A stretch of 17,690 bases of DNA, taken from NCBI GenBank assembly GCA_030670015.1, contig DAOVCM010000004.1, forward strand, positions 1 to 17,690, read 5' to 3'. The stretch comes from Candidatus Bathyarchaeota archaeon. GTDB lineage: Archaea; Thermoproteota; Bathyarchaeia; TCS64. The translations under genes were made by a program, and so were the position numbers. The notes under the pieces were generated by a model that saw only the letters and a program-made list of their open reading frames with translations, did not search any database and was not told the origin of the DNA. Below are positions 7,425 to 13,764 of this stretch, piece after piece. Numbering within the stretch: the first letter of the stretch is position 1; each line of letters begins with the position of its first letter.

Positions 7425-8148
7425 CCGGTAATGATATTATAGGTGTCTCGGAGCCCACAGCGAAGATGTATTTCCCTAGGGTTCTTACGTCGTCGTTGTC
7501 TGAGGTCCTTATGGTTGCAGTCCTTTTGGACCCAGGCTCTGTGCCTATGCTTATCAGGATTCCATATTTGCCCTGGGATCTGCCGCCAGTGATAATAGCT
7601 CTAACTCCTGGTTTGAAACTGATGTGGTCGGTTATCTCCTGGTCCAGTATGTTAATTCTGATGACATCGTTCACCGCATAAGCGCCCATACCATCAGTGA
7701 GGAGCACGTTCCTCCCGTCGTGGAGGTTCAGCTGGATATGACCCTCCTTCACAACGGTTTTTCCGACTATTCTACACAGCTTGAAGCCTGCCTCTCCCCT
7801 ATTGATGGGATGAAGTTTGAACTTACCTCCATGCGCCGGTAGCACTCTATAAAGCTCATCTGCGTCTGGTAGCTCGATGACGTCCATGAGGCCAACAGGG
7901 TAACGTTCGTCCTTTCTGGCCTTCCCGTCCACGAGAACTTTTGCTTGCTTAATGAGCATTCTTGCCTCCTTACTAGTCTCTGCATATCCAAGGACATCTC
8001 TTAGAACGACGAGGAGGGGGATTGAGACATTGGCGCCATGGGAGCCGGGGCTCGGTCTCACAGCCCAAACGTCCTCTTTCCTGTGGATCGGCCAAAAGCT
8101 GGGTGACATCTCTCGCTTCAGATGCCTGGTAGGGCCTTTTTTACCCAA
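7414..8148 (-). CDS. rps4e: Small subunit ribosomal protein eS4
   Basis: Archaeal/eukaryotic-specific 30S protein. The 244-residue product has the typical start GKKGPTRHLKREMSPSFWPI, an S4-like RNA-binding segment (LRDVLGYAETSKEARMLIKQ), the central RPS4E domain and a KOW-type segment near the C-terminus (GKYGILISIGTEPGSKRTAT). Initiation is at TTG (8148), which reproduces the conserved N-terminus. GAGAGTGAG lies just upstream across the uL24 stop. It ends overlapping the uL5 reading frame. Confidence 0.97.
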   Translation of the reverse strand: MGKKGPTRHLKREMSPSFWPIHRKEDVWAVRPSPGSHGANVSIPLLVVLRDVLGYAETSKEARMLIKQAKVLVDGKARKDERYPVGLMDVIELPDADELYRVLPAHGGKFKLHPINRGEAGFKLCRIVGKTVVKEGHIQLNLHDGRNVLLTDGMGAYAVNDVIRINILDQEITDHISFKPGVRAIITGGRSQGKYGILISIGTEPGSKRTATIRTSDNDDVRTLGKYIFAVGSETPIISLPGGL

Positions 8149-8151
8149 GTC

Positions 8152-8541
8152 TCACTCTCTCCCCCTTTTCGCTTCATATCCTCTCCTGTCAAGGATCCTG
8201 CGCCTTCTGTCGTCGTCAAGGGTTAATCGTGTGATCATGACGTTCTCCGGTCTTATGGGGATCTGTGCCGACGAGCCGTCCATTCTGTTTCGGGTGACGC
8301 CCTCGATGTATAGTCGACCTCGGCTAGTGTCGACCCGGATCACCTTGCCCTCCGTCAGCCTCCTGTCCCCCTTTGTGATAGTGACCGTGTCGTCTCTCCT
8401 AACAGGTATTGATCTGGTGCCATATTGGGTTTTCAGGGAGGGGGATAGGGGCGCCGACATGTATTTTCTCTTCACATGGTTAGGAGCGTTGAATCTCATC
8501 TTCCTGTTTTTTCCAGGCTTTGTGATTCCGCTCTTCCTCAC
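8152..8541 (-). CDS. rpl24: Large subunit ribosomal protein uL24
   Basis: 50S assembly-initiator protein. The 129-residue product has the archaeal N-terminal segment KMRFNAPNHVKRKYMSAPLS and the KOW motif region (RRDDTVTITKGDRRLTEGKV). The start is GTG at 8541, four bases after the uL14 stop; no ATG would give the complete N-terminus. The C-terminus is basic and slightly extended. Confidence 0.96.
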   Translation of the reverse strand: MRKSGITKPGKNRKMRFNAPNHVKRKYMSAPLSPSLKTQYGTRSIPVRRDDTVTITKGDRRLTEGKVIRVDTSRGRLYIEGVTRNRMDGSSAQIPIRPENVMITRLTLDDDRRRRILDRRGYEAKRGRE

Positions 8542-8544
8542 AGC

Positions 8545-8964
8545 TTACACAACCATCCGGGCTATTGAGTTGAGACGAGGCCAACGTTCCACAGCCTCAC
8601 GGGCGACGGGTCCTTTGACATCTGAACCACGCATTTCACCGTCAGGTGTGAGGATTATGGCGGCGTTATCGTCGAACTGAATCCATGTTCCGTCTCTACG
8701 CGGGTAGGGTTTTCTCTGCCTGATGATGACAGCGTTGAATAGTTGACGTCGCATATCCGGAGCGCCCTCCCTGCATGACACAATCACAAGGTCTCCTACT
8801 CCGGCTTTTGGTAGTCGGCGACGCACCCCCTTGTAACCTACAACTTGTATTAATTTGAGCTTCCGAGCGCCAGTGTTGTCAGCGCACGTTATCATGCTCC
8901 CTGAAACGAGGCCGGTGGTGATCCTTCGCCTCATTCCTATCCTGCGCTTTATACGTTTGGACAT
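8545..8964 (-). CDS. rpl14: Large subunit ribosomal protein uL14
   Basis: 50S protein at the intersubunit face beside the factor-binding region. The 139-residue product contains the diagnostic GSMITCADNTGARKLKLIQV and GDLVIVSCREGAPDMRRQ segments and the C-terminal GPVAREAVERWPRLNSIA. The ATG at 8964 follows the uS17 stop by four bases. Normal for archaea. Confidence 0.97.
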   Translation of the reverse strand: MSKRIKRRIGMRRRITTGLVSGSMITCADNTGARKLKLIQVVGYKGVRRRLPKAGVGDLVIVSCREGAPDMRRQLFNAVIIRQRKPYPRRDGTWIQFDDNAAIILTPDGEMRGSDVKGPVAREAVERWPRLNSIARMVV

Positions 8965-8968
8965 TGAA

Positions 8969-9274
8969 TCATTCCTCCTTCTCTACTACCACAAAGGACT
9001 TTGTCTTGCTGAGGGGGCGGCATTCTGCTATCTTCACTTTGTCTCCCCTCTTAGCATCTATGCATGGTGGATTGTGGGCGGTTATCCTGCTGTTCATTCG
9101 GGCGTATCTCTCGTACTTGGGGAAGTATCTTACATATTCTATGCTGACGACGACTGATTTCTGCATTCGATCGGTTACGACGATACCGTTCATCATCCTT
9201 CCCCTTACGCTGAGGGTGCCATGGAAGGGGCAGTTGATGTCATCGCATTCCCGGGTGGGTTGCTTCAAACTCAT
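8969..9274 (-). CDS. rps17: Small subunit ribosomal protein uS17
   Basis: 16S rRNA-binding OB-fold protein. The 101-residue product has the archaeal N-terminal ECDDINCPFHGTLSVRGR (Cys10, Cys15, His18) and the SIEYVRYFPKYERYARMNSR segment. An in-frame TTG directly precedes the ATG; I take the ATG at 9274. GGTGAGGGG lies about ten bases upstream, just after the Rpp29 stop. Length is normal. Confidence 0.97.
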   Translation of the reverse strand: MSLKQPTRECDDINCPFHGTLSVRGRMMNGIVVTDRMQKSVVVSIEYVRYFPKYERYARMNSRITAHNPPCIDAKRGDKVKIAECRPLSKTKSFVVVEKEE

Positions 9275-9287
9275 CAAGGTTTTCCCC

Positions 9288-9572
9288 TCACCATCTCCTT
9301 CTTATCTTCCTCTTCACTCTGTCCTCAGGTCTGCCGACAAGAGCCTGTCCCTCAACCTCGACGACTTTCTCAGGGAGGCTGAAGGAGAATGTGGCGTTTT
9401 GTTTCGCAATTCTCTTCACCTCATCTCCCACCCTAATGCTTACGGTGTTACGACTCTCGTCGATAACCTTGCCTGAGATGGAAATGTTGCAAGGGTTACT
9501 GTCCTGAACTATTCTTACATCAAGTCCAATTAACTCGTGTCTCAGAATATTCCTCGGTATAATTGGCGTCAT
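9288..9572 (-). CDS. rnp1: RNase P protein component 1 (Rpp29/Pop4 family)
   Basis: Protein subunit of archaeal ribonuclease P, which trims the 5' end of precursor tRNA; this family folds as an Sm-like barrel and pairs with Rpp21. The 94-residue product has NILRHELIGLDVRIVQDSNP, the ISGKVIDESRNTVSIRVGDE core and a basic C-terminus (RPEDRVKRKIRRRW). The ATG overlaps the uL29 stop by four bases. Its place between uL29 and uS17 is a hallmark of archaeal clusters. The aIF1/SUI1 gene that some archaea carry beside it is absent. Confidence 0.95.
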   Translation of the reverse strand: MTPIIPRNILRHELIGLDVRIVQDSNPCNISISGKVIDESRNTVSIRVGDEVKRIAKQNATFSFSLPEKVVEVEGQALVGRPEDRVKRKIRRRW

Positions 9573-9775
9573 GCCTTGAGCTCCTCCTCATTCACTACTG
9601 TTATTATTCGGGCTATTGCCTTACGGAGAACCTTGACCCGCCCCGGGTTCTCCACAGAACCCCCTGCTTTGATCATTGTCCTCAGCTTAGAAAGCTCTGT
9701 TCTAAGCTCTTCAAGCCTACGTGTACGCTCCTCCGAGGACATCTCCCGGATCTCCTGAATTCTAAGGATAGGCAA
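9569..9775 (-). CDS. rpl29: Large subunit ribosomal protein uL29
   Basis: Small helical 50S protein near the peptide exit tunnel. The 68-residue product reads PILRIQEIREMSSEERTRRL followed by a second helix with GGSVENPGRVKVLRKAIARI, the two-helix uL29 pattern. The start is TTG at 9775, supported by AGGAGG (9784-9789) eight bases upstream and by the normal N-terminus. It overlaps Rpp29 by four bases. Confidence 0.96.
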   Translation of the reverse strand: MPILRIQEIREMSSEERTRRLEELRTELSKLRTMIKAGGSVENPGRVKVLRKAIARIITVVNEEELKA

Positions 9776-9778
9776 GTC

Positions 9779-10858
9779 TCACTCCTCCTTGACTTCGTCT
9801 ACACCCTCAGTCTTATCAACGGCATCAACTGTCTCAGGTTCGCTTATTTTTTGTGCATCTTCCTCAGAAGACTCGACTTTTTCGGGTTCCTTTGACAGCT
9901 GCTCCACAGCTGTTTCATGCTCGGCTAACTGTTCCTCCGTTGACTCTTCCTTGGATACGCTTTTCACAGACTCATCTGAACTTACAGGTTCGATTATCAC
10001 GTCTGGCCCTGCTTTGGCTACCTCTTCTGTGGGTTCCTTTTTCTCGACAGATTCTACGTTTTTTTCTGTCTCTGATGCTGAAACTTCATGTGGTTCGATT
10101 TCAACTTTGGTTGATTCGGTCTCAGTCGCCGATTTATGCTCCGCCTGAGTCCCTTCAACGCTGGGTTGAGCGGTGACTCCCTCCACTCCCTCAGCAATCT
10201 CTTTGCTCTCAGGCTCAACTCCCTCTGGTAGTATGTATTCCTCCTCGGGATATTCTATCGTGGGGAGGCCTTCAAGGCTTATTTTGTCGGGGAACTTGGC
10301 ATCAGGTGGGACAATGGTCACTGTGATGCCGAAGGTCCCTTTCTTCATCTTAACGTGCTTCGTCGCGATCTTGACATATCTTAGAACGGGCTCTCCGGAC
10401 TTAGGAATGAATCCTTCGCTCACCTTTTCATAGCGGCTTCGATCACTCCTGAGCTTTCCCCTGAGAACGATCTCGCAGCCTAATGCACCTGACTCCATAG
10501 TTCGCCTCAATGACCAGAAGAGGGCTCGGCGATAGTGAACACCCCGTTCTAGGGCGTTAGCGATCCTTGCAGCCATGATCCGTGGACTTAGCTCAGGTAC
10601 CTCAACCTCCACCACCGTGATCTGGGGGTTAGGGAGACCTAGCTCTGTCTCTAAGCGTTCAGACGCGGCCTTGATGGCGCGGCCTCGTTTACCTATGACC
10701 CGTCCGGGCCTCATGGCGAAGAGGTTGATCTGGGTTCCGAGGGGTGTTTTGGTAAGGGTGATTCCACCGTATCCCGCTTGCTCATACTCTTCGGCGAGAA
10801 GTTCGTCTACCTTCACTTTCTCTATGTTGTCCTGGATTATACGCTTGACGACTGACAT
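9779..10858 (-). CDS. rps3: Small subunit ribosomal protein uS3 with long acidic C-terminal tail
   Basis: 30S head protein at the mRNA entry site. Residues 1 to about 212 are a normal archaeal uS3: a type II KH domain with the GxxG loop GRVIGKRGRAIKAA (GKRG at 56-59), then the C-terminal domain with GRPG-type RRALFWSLRRTMESGALGCE. From about residue 213 to 359 follows a low-complexity tail of about 147 residues dominated by Glu, Val, Ser, Thr, Lys and Ala, without Cys or aromatic residues. Two ATGs stand in tandem. I take the second (10858), five bases after GGAG; the first (10861) would make a four-base ATGA overlap with uL22. The uL29 ribosome binding site lies at the end of the tail, so the tail frame is anchored to the operon. 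Confidence 0.96.
   Translation of the reverse strand: MSVVKRIIQDNIEKVKVDELLAEEYEQAGYGGITLTKTPLGTQINLFAMRPGRVIGKRGRAIKAASERLETELGLPNPQITVVEVEVPELSPRIMAARIANALERGVHYRRALFWSLRRTMESGALGCEIVLRGKLRSDRSRYEKVSEGFIPKSGEPVLRYVKIATKHVKMKKGTFGITVTIVPPDAKFPDKISLEGLPTIEYPEEEYILPEGVEPESKEIAEGVEGVTAQPSVEGTQAEHKSATETESTKVEIEPHEVSASETEKNVESVEKKEPTEEVAKAGPDVIIEPVSSDESVKSVSKEESTEEQLAEHETAVEQLSKEPEKVESSEEDAQKISEPETVDAVDKTEGVDEVKEE
9784..9789 (-). promoter_or_regulatory. Ribosome binding site of uL29 (TTG start)
   Basis: AGGAGG on the minus strand, eight bases before the TTG at 9775 and inside the last codons of uS3. It is one of the best matches to the 16S rRNA tail in the window and supports the non-ATG start. 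Confidence 0.8.
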
Positions 10859-11319
10859 CATATCTCCTCGACTGCGACCTCGACGTGGGTCAAGCGGTGA
10901 AAATAGGGAGAGGACCTGCCAAAAGCCCTTGGTATATAATTCCGGATAACCCTGCCTCTCTGGGCCGCGATGTGGATGATCTTGAGACGGTCAGTATACA
11001 GCCCTTTGAACTCGGCGTTTGCCTCGACAGTATCCAGCAGCTTTAGTATCTGACCAGCCGCTTTCTGGGGAAACCTACCGGCGTCAAATCCCTCCGCACC
11101 TTTCCTGTGGGCGACCTTCTTCTTGTGGCGCCTATAGGGTATAGGTCTCCTGAGTTCCATGACCTCCTGCAGCGTCTCCTTCGCTCTCTCCAGCCTCATG
11201 CCCTTTATATAGTGGCATATCTCCCTAGCTGCCTTTGGTGATATTCTCAGATCCCTTCCACTGGCTATCGCTGTCCTGTCTGGGTCAAGCCCCTGTATTG
11301 AATACTTCCATGAAGGCAT
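10858..11319 (-). CDS. rpl22: Large subunit ribosomal protein uL22
   Basis: 50S protein lining the exit tunnel. The product reads PSWKYSIQGLDPDRTAIASG, then RDLRISPKAAREICHYIKGM, the standard archaeal uL22 N-terminus, with the tunnel-loop region around RRHKKKVAHRKG. The frame stays open upstream to a TTG at 11373 and to ATGs at 11355 and 11340. I choose the ATG at 11319 (153 residues) because it gives the family's usual start, GGTG lies five bases upstream, and a TATA-like box at 11354-11363 would lie within any longer version. It ends in the tandem ATG of uS3. Confidence 0.93.
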   Translation of the reverse strand: MPSWKYSIQGLDPDRTAIASGRDLRISPKAAREICHYIKGMRLERAKETLQEVMELRRPIPYRRHKKKVAHRKGAEGFDAGRFPQKAAGQILKLLDTVEANAEFKGLYTDRLKIIHIAAQRGRVIRNYIPRAFGRSSPYFHRLTHVEVAVEEI

Positions 11320-11353
11320 ATACGCACCGTACGCCGACATTAAACCGCCAGTC

Positions 11354-11363
11354 ATTATAAAAA
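11354..11363 (-). promoter_or_regulatory. Candidate TATA box for the uL22-to-uL30 unit
   Basis: The minus strand reads TTTTTATAAT, preceded by AAAAAGG. A transcription start about 25 bases downstream (near 11333) leaves a leader of about 14 bases before the uL22 ATG at 11319, the same layout as the uL15 promoter. Sequence match only. Confidence 0.5.
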
Positions 11364-11415
11364 CCTTTTTCAATCTCTCGCCTTGTTTGAAATTTTCATT
11401 CTACACGTGCTTTTC

Positions 11416-11441
11416 ACAATCACCTAACTACATATGATTGT
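11416..11441. repeat. Hairpin in the uS19-uL22 gap
   Basis: Perfect seven-base arms ACAATCA (11416-11422) and TGATTGT (11435-11441) around a 12-base loop. On the plus strand the stem is followed nine bases later by TTTTTTTGTTTT (11451-11462), which gives it the look of a plus-strand terminator although no plus-strand gene ends here. On the minus strand it lies between the end of uS19 and the uL22 promoter. Confidence 0.45.
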
Positions 11442-11520
11442 AGATATGAGTTTTTTTGTTTTAAGGTATTGAGTTCGGTTTAATAAAAATTCTAGAAGTT
11501 ACTTCACCTTTTTGAAGGTA

Positions 11521-11533
11521 TGAAAAGAAAAGA
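11521..11533 (-). terminator. Possible T-rich terminator after uS19
   Basis: About 30 bases after the uS19 stop the minus strand reads CTTTTCTTTTCA, a pyrimidine tract of the kind at which archaeal transcription can stop. The runs are broken by C, so the call is weak. Confidence 0.3.
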
Positions 11534-11562
11534 TTAGATCTAATGATTTGTGAGGATGTTTC

Positions 11563-11952
11563 TTATTTGAGAGGTATATACATGGAACTTCTGGAGGCAC
11601 CTATTCCAGGGCGACCGTGGCGTACTGGTCTGTTTGTGATTGAGTACTCCCCTAGGTAGTGGCCTACCTTCTTGATATCGATCTTGACCTCAACGAACTC
11701 CCTCCCGTTGAACACGTTGACCGTCTTCCCCATCATCTCAGGCAGAATAACGAGATCTCTTGCATGAGTCCTTATGGGCTTGCTGCGGGGGGTTGAGAAA
11801 CGTATTTTCTCGATGAGAGTTCGCTGCCTGTCTGAGATTCCCCTGCCTAGGCTCCGCCGCATCCTGGAGGGCAATATCCTTATGAACTCATCCATCGACA
11901 TAGCCTTAAGCTCTTCAGTGCTTAGACCCCGGTAAAGGAATTCCCTTGGCAT
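11563..11952 (-). CDS. rps19: Small subunit ribosomal protein uS19
   Basis: 30S head protein that forms intersubunit contacts. The 129-residue product starts PREFLYRGLSTEELKAMSMD, the archaeal N-terminal extension, and ends with the conserved RPVRHGRPGIGASRSSMYIP segment. The ATG is preceded by GGAG (11961-11964) eight bases upstream. It lies 42 bases after uL2 and is followed by an unusually long gap before uL22. Confidence 0.97.
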   Translation of the reverse strand: MPREFLYRGLSTEELKAMSMDEFIRILPSRMRRSLGRGISDRQRTLIEKIRFSTPRSKPIRTHARDLVILPEMMGKTVNVFNGREFVEVKIDIKKVGHYLGEYSITNRPVRHGRPGIGASRSSMYIPLK

Positions 11953-11977
11953 ATCAAACTCTCCAATGCTCAGCCGC

Positions 11978-11984
11978 TATATAA
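11978..11984 (-). promoter_or_regulatory. Weak TATA-like sequence before uS19
   Basis: The minus strand reads TTATATA in the 42-base uL2-uS19 gap. A start 25 bases downstream would fall about four bases before the ATG and would exclude the visible ribosome binding site, so it may be chance. Listed because it could serve as an extra leaderless promoter. Confidence 0.2.
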
Positions 11985-11994
11985 GGGGTTTGCA

Positions 11995-12723
11995 CTAGGA
12001 CTTCCTCAGCCTCTTTCTCCTCCCAGAGCTCCTGGCAGCGATGAGGCCTACCTTCTTACCAGGCGGCGCATGCCTTGAGACCGTCGTAGACTTGCCGGGG
12101 CGCCTGTGGCGTCCCCCTCCATGAGGATGGGAAGCTGCGGTCATCTTGACTCCTTTGGTAACGGGGTAGACCTGTCCCTTTGCCCTCTTCATGTGGTGTT
12201 TCTCACCGGCCTTCAGGAATGGTTTTTCCTTTCGACCTGCTCCTGATACGATTCCGATGGTGGCCCAGCAGTTGTCCTTGACCTCAATTTTTCTCTTGGA
12301 CGGTAGCCTCAGTGTGGTCCCTCTCACCGAGTGGGAGACGACCGTTGCGAAGCTTCCGGAGCTACGAGCGATCCTGCCGCCGTCCCCAGGCCTGAGCTCA
12401 ATGTTGCATATCATTGTGCCCTCGGGAATGGTTCCTACTGGGAGAACGTTGCCGACTCGGATGGGCGCGCCCTTTCCGAGACTCACGTTCTGACCTATAT
12501 ATGTCCCCTCAGGAGCGGCTAAATAGTATCCTGAACCGCCTTCAAGCTCGACGTAGATCAGTGGCGCCCCTCGGCCGGGCTCGTGGAGTAGGTCTCTTAC
12601 CACGCCGTTGAGGTTCTCCACTGTCTTCTTTGGGTATTTGATTGGCGCTATCTTCCCCTTCTTCTTCGTCTTGAAGGTAGGTGTGCCCCTCCCCCGTCTC
12701 TGGACTCTTAACTTCTTACCCAT
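11995..12723 (-). CDS. rpl2: Large subunit ribosomal protein uL2
   Basis: 50S protein close to the peptidyl transferase centre and needed for subunit joining. The 242-residue product has the N-terminal OB-like domain and the SH3-like domain ending in SHPHGGGRHRRPGK. His199 corresponds to the conserved histidine of the PHGGG motif; the usual archaeal DHP is SHP here. GGATGAT precedes the ATG, nine bases past the uL23 stop. Confidence 0.97.
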   Translation of the reverse strand: MGKKLRVQRRGRGTPTFKTKKKGKIAPIKYPKKTVENLNGVVRDLLHEPGRGAPLIYVELEGGSGYYLAAPEGTYIGQNVSLGKGAPIRVGNVLPVGTIPEGTMICNIELRPGDGGRIARSSGSFATVVSHSVRGTTLRLPSKRKIEVKDNCWATIGIVSGAGRKEKPFLKAGEKHHMKRAKGQVYPVTKGVKMTAASHPHGGGRHRRPGKSTTVSRHAPPGKKVGLIAARSSGRRKRLRKS

Positions 12724-12732
12724 GTATCATCC

Positions 12733-12993
12733 CTACAGTATACCTAACCTTATTGCGAGGTCGGAGGCGTCATATTCCTCCTTGAGTTTGACAAAGGCCT
12801 TCTTCAACCCTTTAGGCGTGATGAGAGTCCTCACACTCTCGGATTCAACTTCGTAAAGTACGCTTATGGCTCTGGAGATCTCGTGCTTGTTGGCCCTGCG
12901 GTCTACGATGAAGACGAGCTTGTTCTCGTTCTCAATCATGTTGACTGATCTCTCAGTCATCAACGGGTAGAGGATAATCTTATGCGGGTTCAA
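12733..12993 (-). CDS. rpl23: Large subunit ribosomal protein uL23
   Basis: 50S protein at the tunnel exit, docking site for the signal recognition particle and chaperones. The 86-residue product reads NPHKIILYPLMTERSVNMIE, then LVFIVDRRANKHEISRAI, the typical archaeal form. Initiation is at TTG (12993), overlapping the uL4 TGA as TTGA, with GGAG a few bases upstream. No other initiator gives the conserved N-terminus. Confidence 0.96.
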   Translation of the reverse strand: MNPHKIILYPLMTERSVNMIENENKLVFIVDRRANKHEISRAISVLYEVESESVRTLITPKGLKKAFVKLKEEYDASDLAIRLGIL

Positions 12994-13763
12994 AGCTCTC
13001 CGCCTCCCCAGACCTCATCCAACGACGTAAACGCTGATTTTGTCCAGATGACTAGCCTACCCGGGTGTGCTCCTGGTGCCAGTAGCTCCGCGTTCAGATC
13101 CTCAAGTTTGATGATGTCCACGCCTGGGAGATTTCTCCCAGCACTCCCGATGCCAAGGTCATCCGTGATGACGATGAGGGGGCCCTTTCCCACCTTCCTC
13201 TTGCGCCCCCGGGTCTTCCCCCTTCCCGCACGGATCTTCTTCCGGTCAGCCCTCTCAACGTCCGCCCAGACGCCGAGGTTGACGAAGAGCTCTCTGACCT
13301 CCCCTGTTTTGGACATTGACTGGACGCTGTCATCTACGACTAGCGGCAGCTGGCTGACAGAGTCGATGTTGTGACCTCGTCCTGCCACGATATCCCTCCC
13401 CGCCGTGGCGGCTATACCGGACTTGATTGCGAGACGCCTCTCCTTCTTGTTGATCTCCTTTCTTATTCTCTTCTCAGACCTTGGCGGGAACGCCTGGTGT
13501 CCTCCGACAATGCTGACACCGAAGGCAGCCCTGCTGCTACCCCGGAGCCGTGGCACTCTTGACATTCCTCTCCCGGTTCCCCAAGACTCTGCCGTCGTCC
13601 GTTTTCCCGCCATGGGATCTCTACCCTGGGGCTGGAACTTATGGGACTGCTGTGATAGTACCGCCCTCTTGATGATGTCAGGCCTGTATGGGGTCTCGAA
13701 GATTTTGGGTAAGTCCACCTCTTCCGTAGGTTCGTTCCCGGAGTTAACCACGGGGATTTTCAT
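12990..13763 (-). CDS. rpl4: Large subunit ribosomal protein uL4
   Basis: 50S protein whose loop lines the exit tunnel. The 257-residue product starts KIPVVNSGNEPTEEVDLPKI and contains the tunnel-loop region with GKRTTAESWGTGRGMSRVPR, the GGHQAFPPR segment and the C-terminal half with PLIVITDDLGIGSAGRNLPG. A GTG at 13772 overlaps uL3. I prefer the ATG at 13763, one base past the uL3 stop, because GAGGGTGA (13769-13776) sits at the right distance only for it. Confidence 0.96.
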   Translation of the reverse strand: MKIPVVNSGNEPTEEVDLPKIFETPYRPDIIKRAVLSQQSHKFQPQGRDPMAGKRTTAESWGTGRGMSRVPRLRGSSRAAFGVSIVGGHQAFPPRSEKRIRKEINKKERRLAIKSGIAATAGRDIVAGRGHNIDSVSQLPLVVDDSVQSMSKTGEVRELFVNLGVWADVERADRKKIRAGRGKTRGRKRKVGKGPLIVITDDLGIGSAGRNLPGVDIIKLEDLNAELLAPGAHPGRLVIWTKSAFTSLDEVWGGGEL

Positions 13764-13764
13764 C

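Noticed and set aside
7952..8680. 242-codon plus-strand frame opposite eS4 and uL24
   Set aside because: It lies antisense to two well-supported ribosomal protein genes; the openness follows from their codon use. The same applies to the other long plus-strand frames, such as 1576-1971, 12982-13374 and 13405-13869.
5105..10222. Acidic tails as a sign of a halophile
   Set aside because: The globular parts of these and the neighbouring proteins are normally basic; only a few tails are acidic, unlike the proteome-wide acidity of haloarchaea.
9779..10222. uS3 tail as a fused or separate gene
   Set aside because: No recognisable domain, no internal start with a ribosome binding site, and low-complexity composition; it reads as a tail.
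11374..11562. tRNA or C/D box RNA in the uS19-uL22 gap
   Set aside because: No T-loop consensus, no cloverleaf, and no proper C and D boxes at a suitable distance on either strand.
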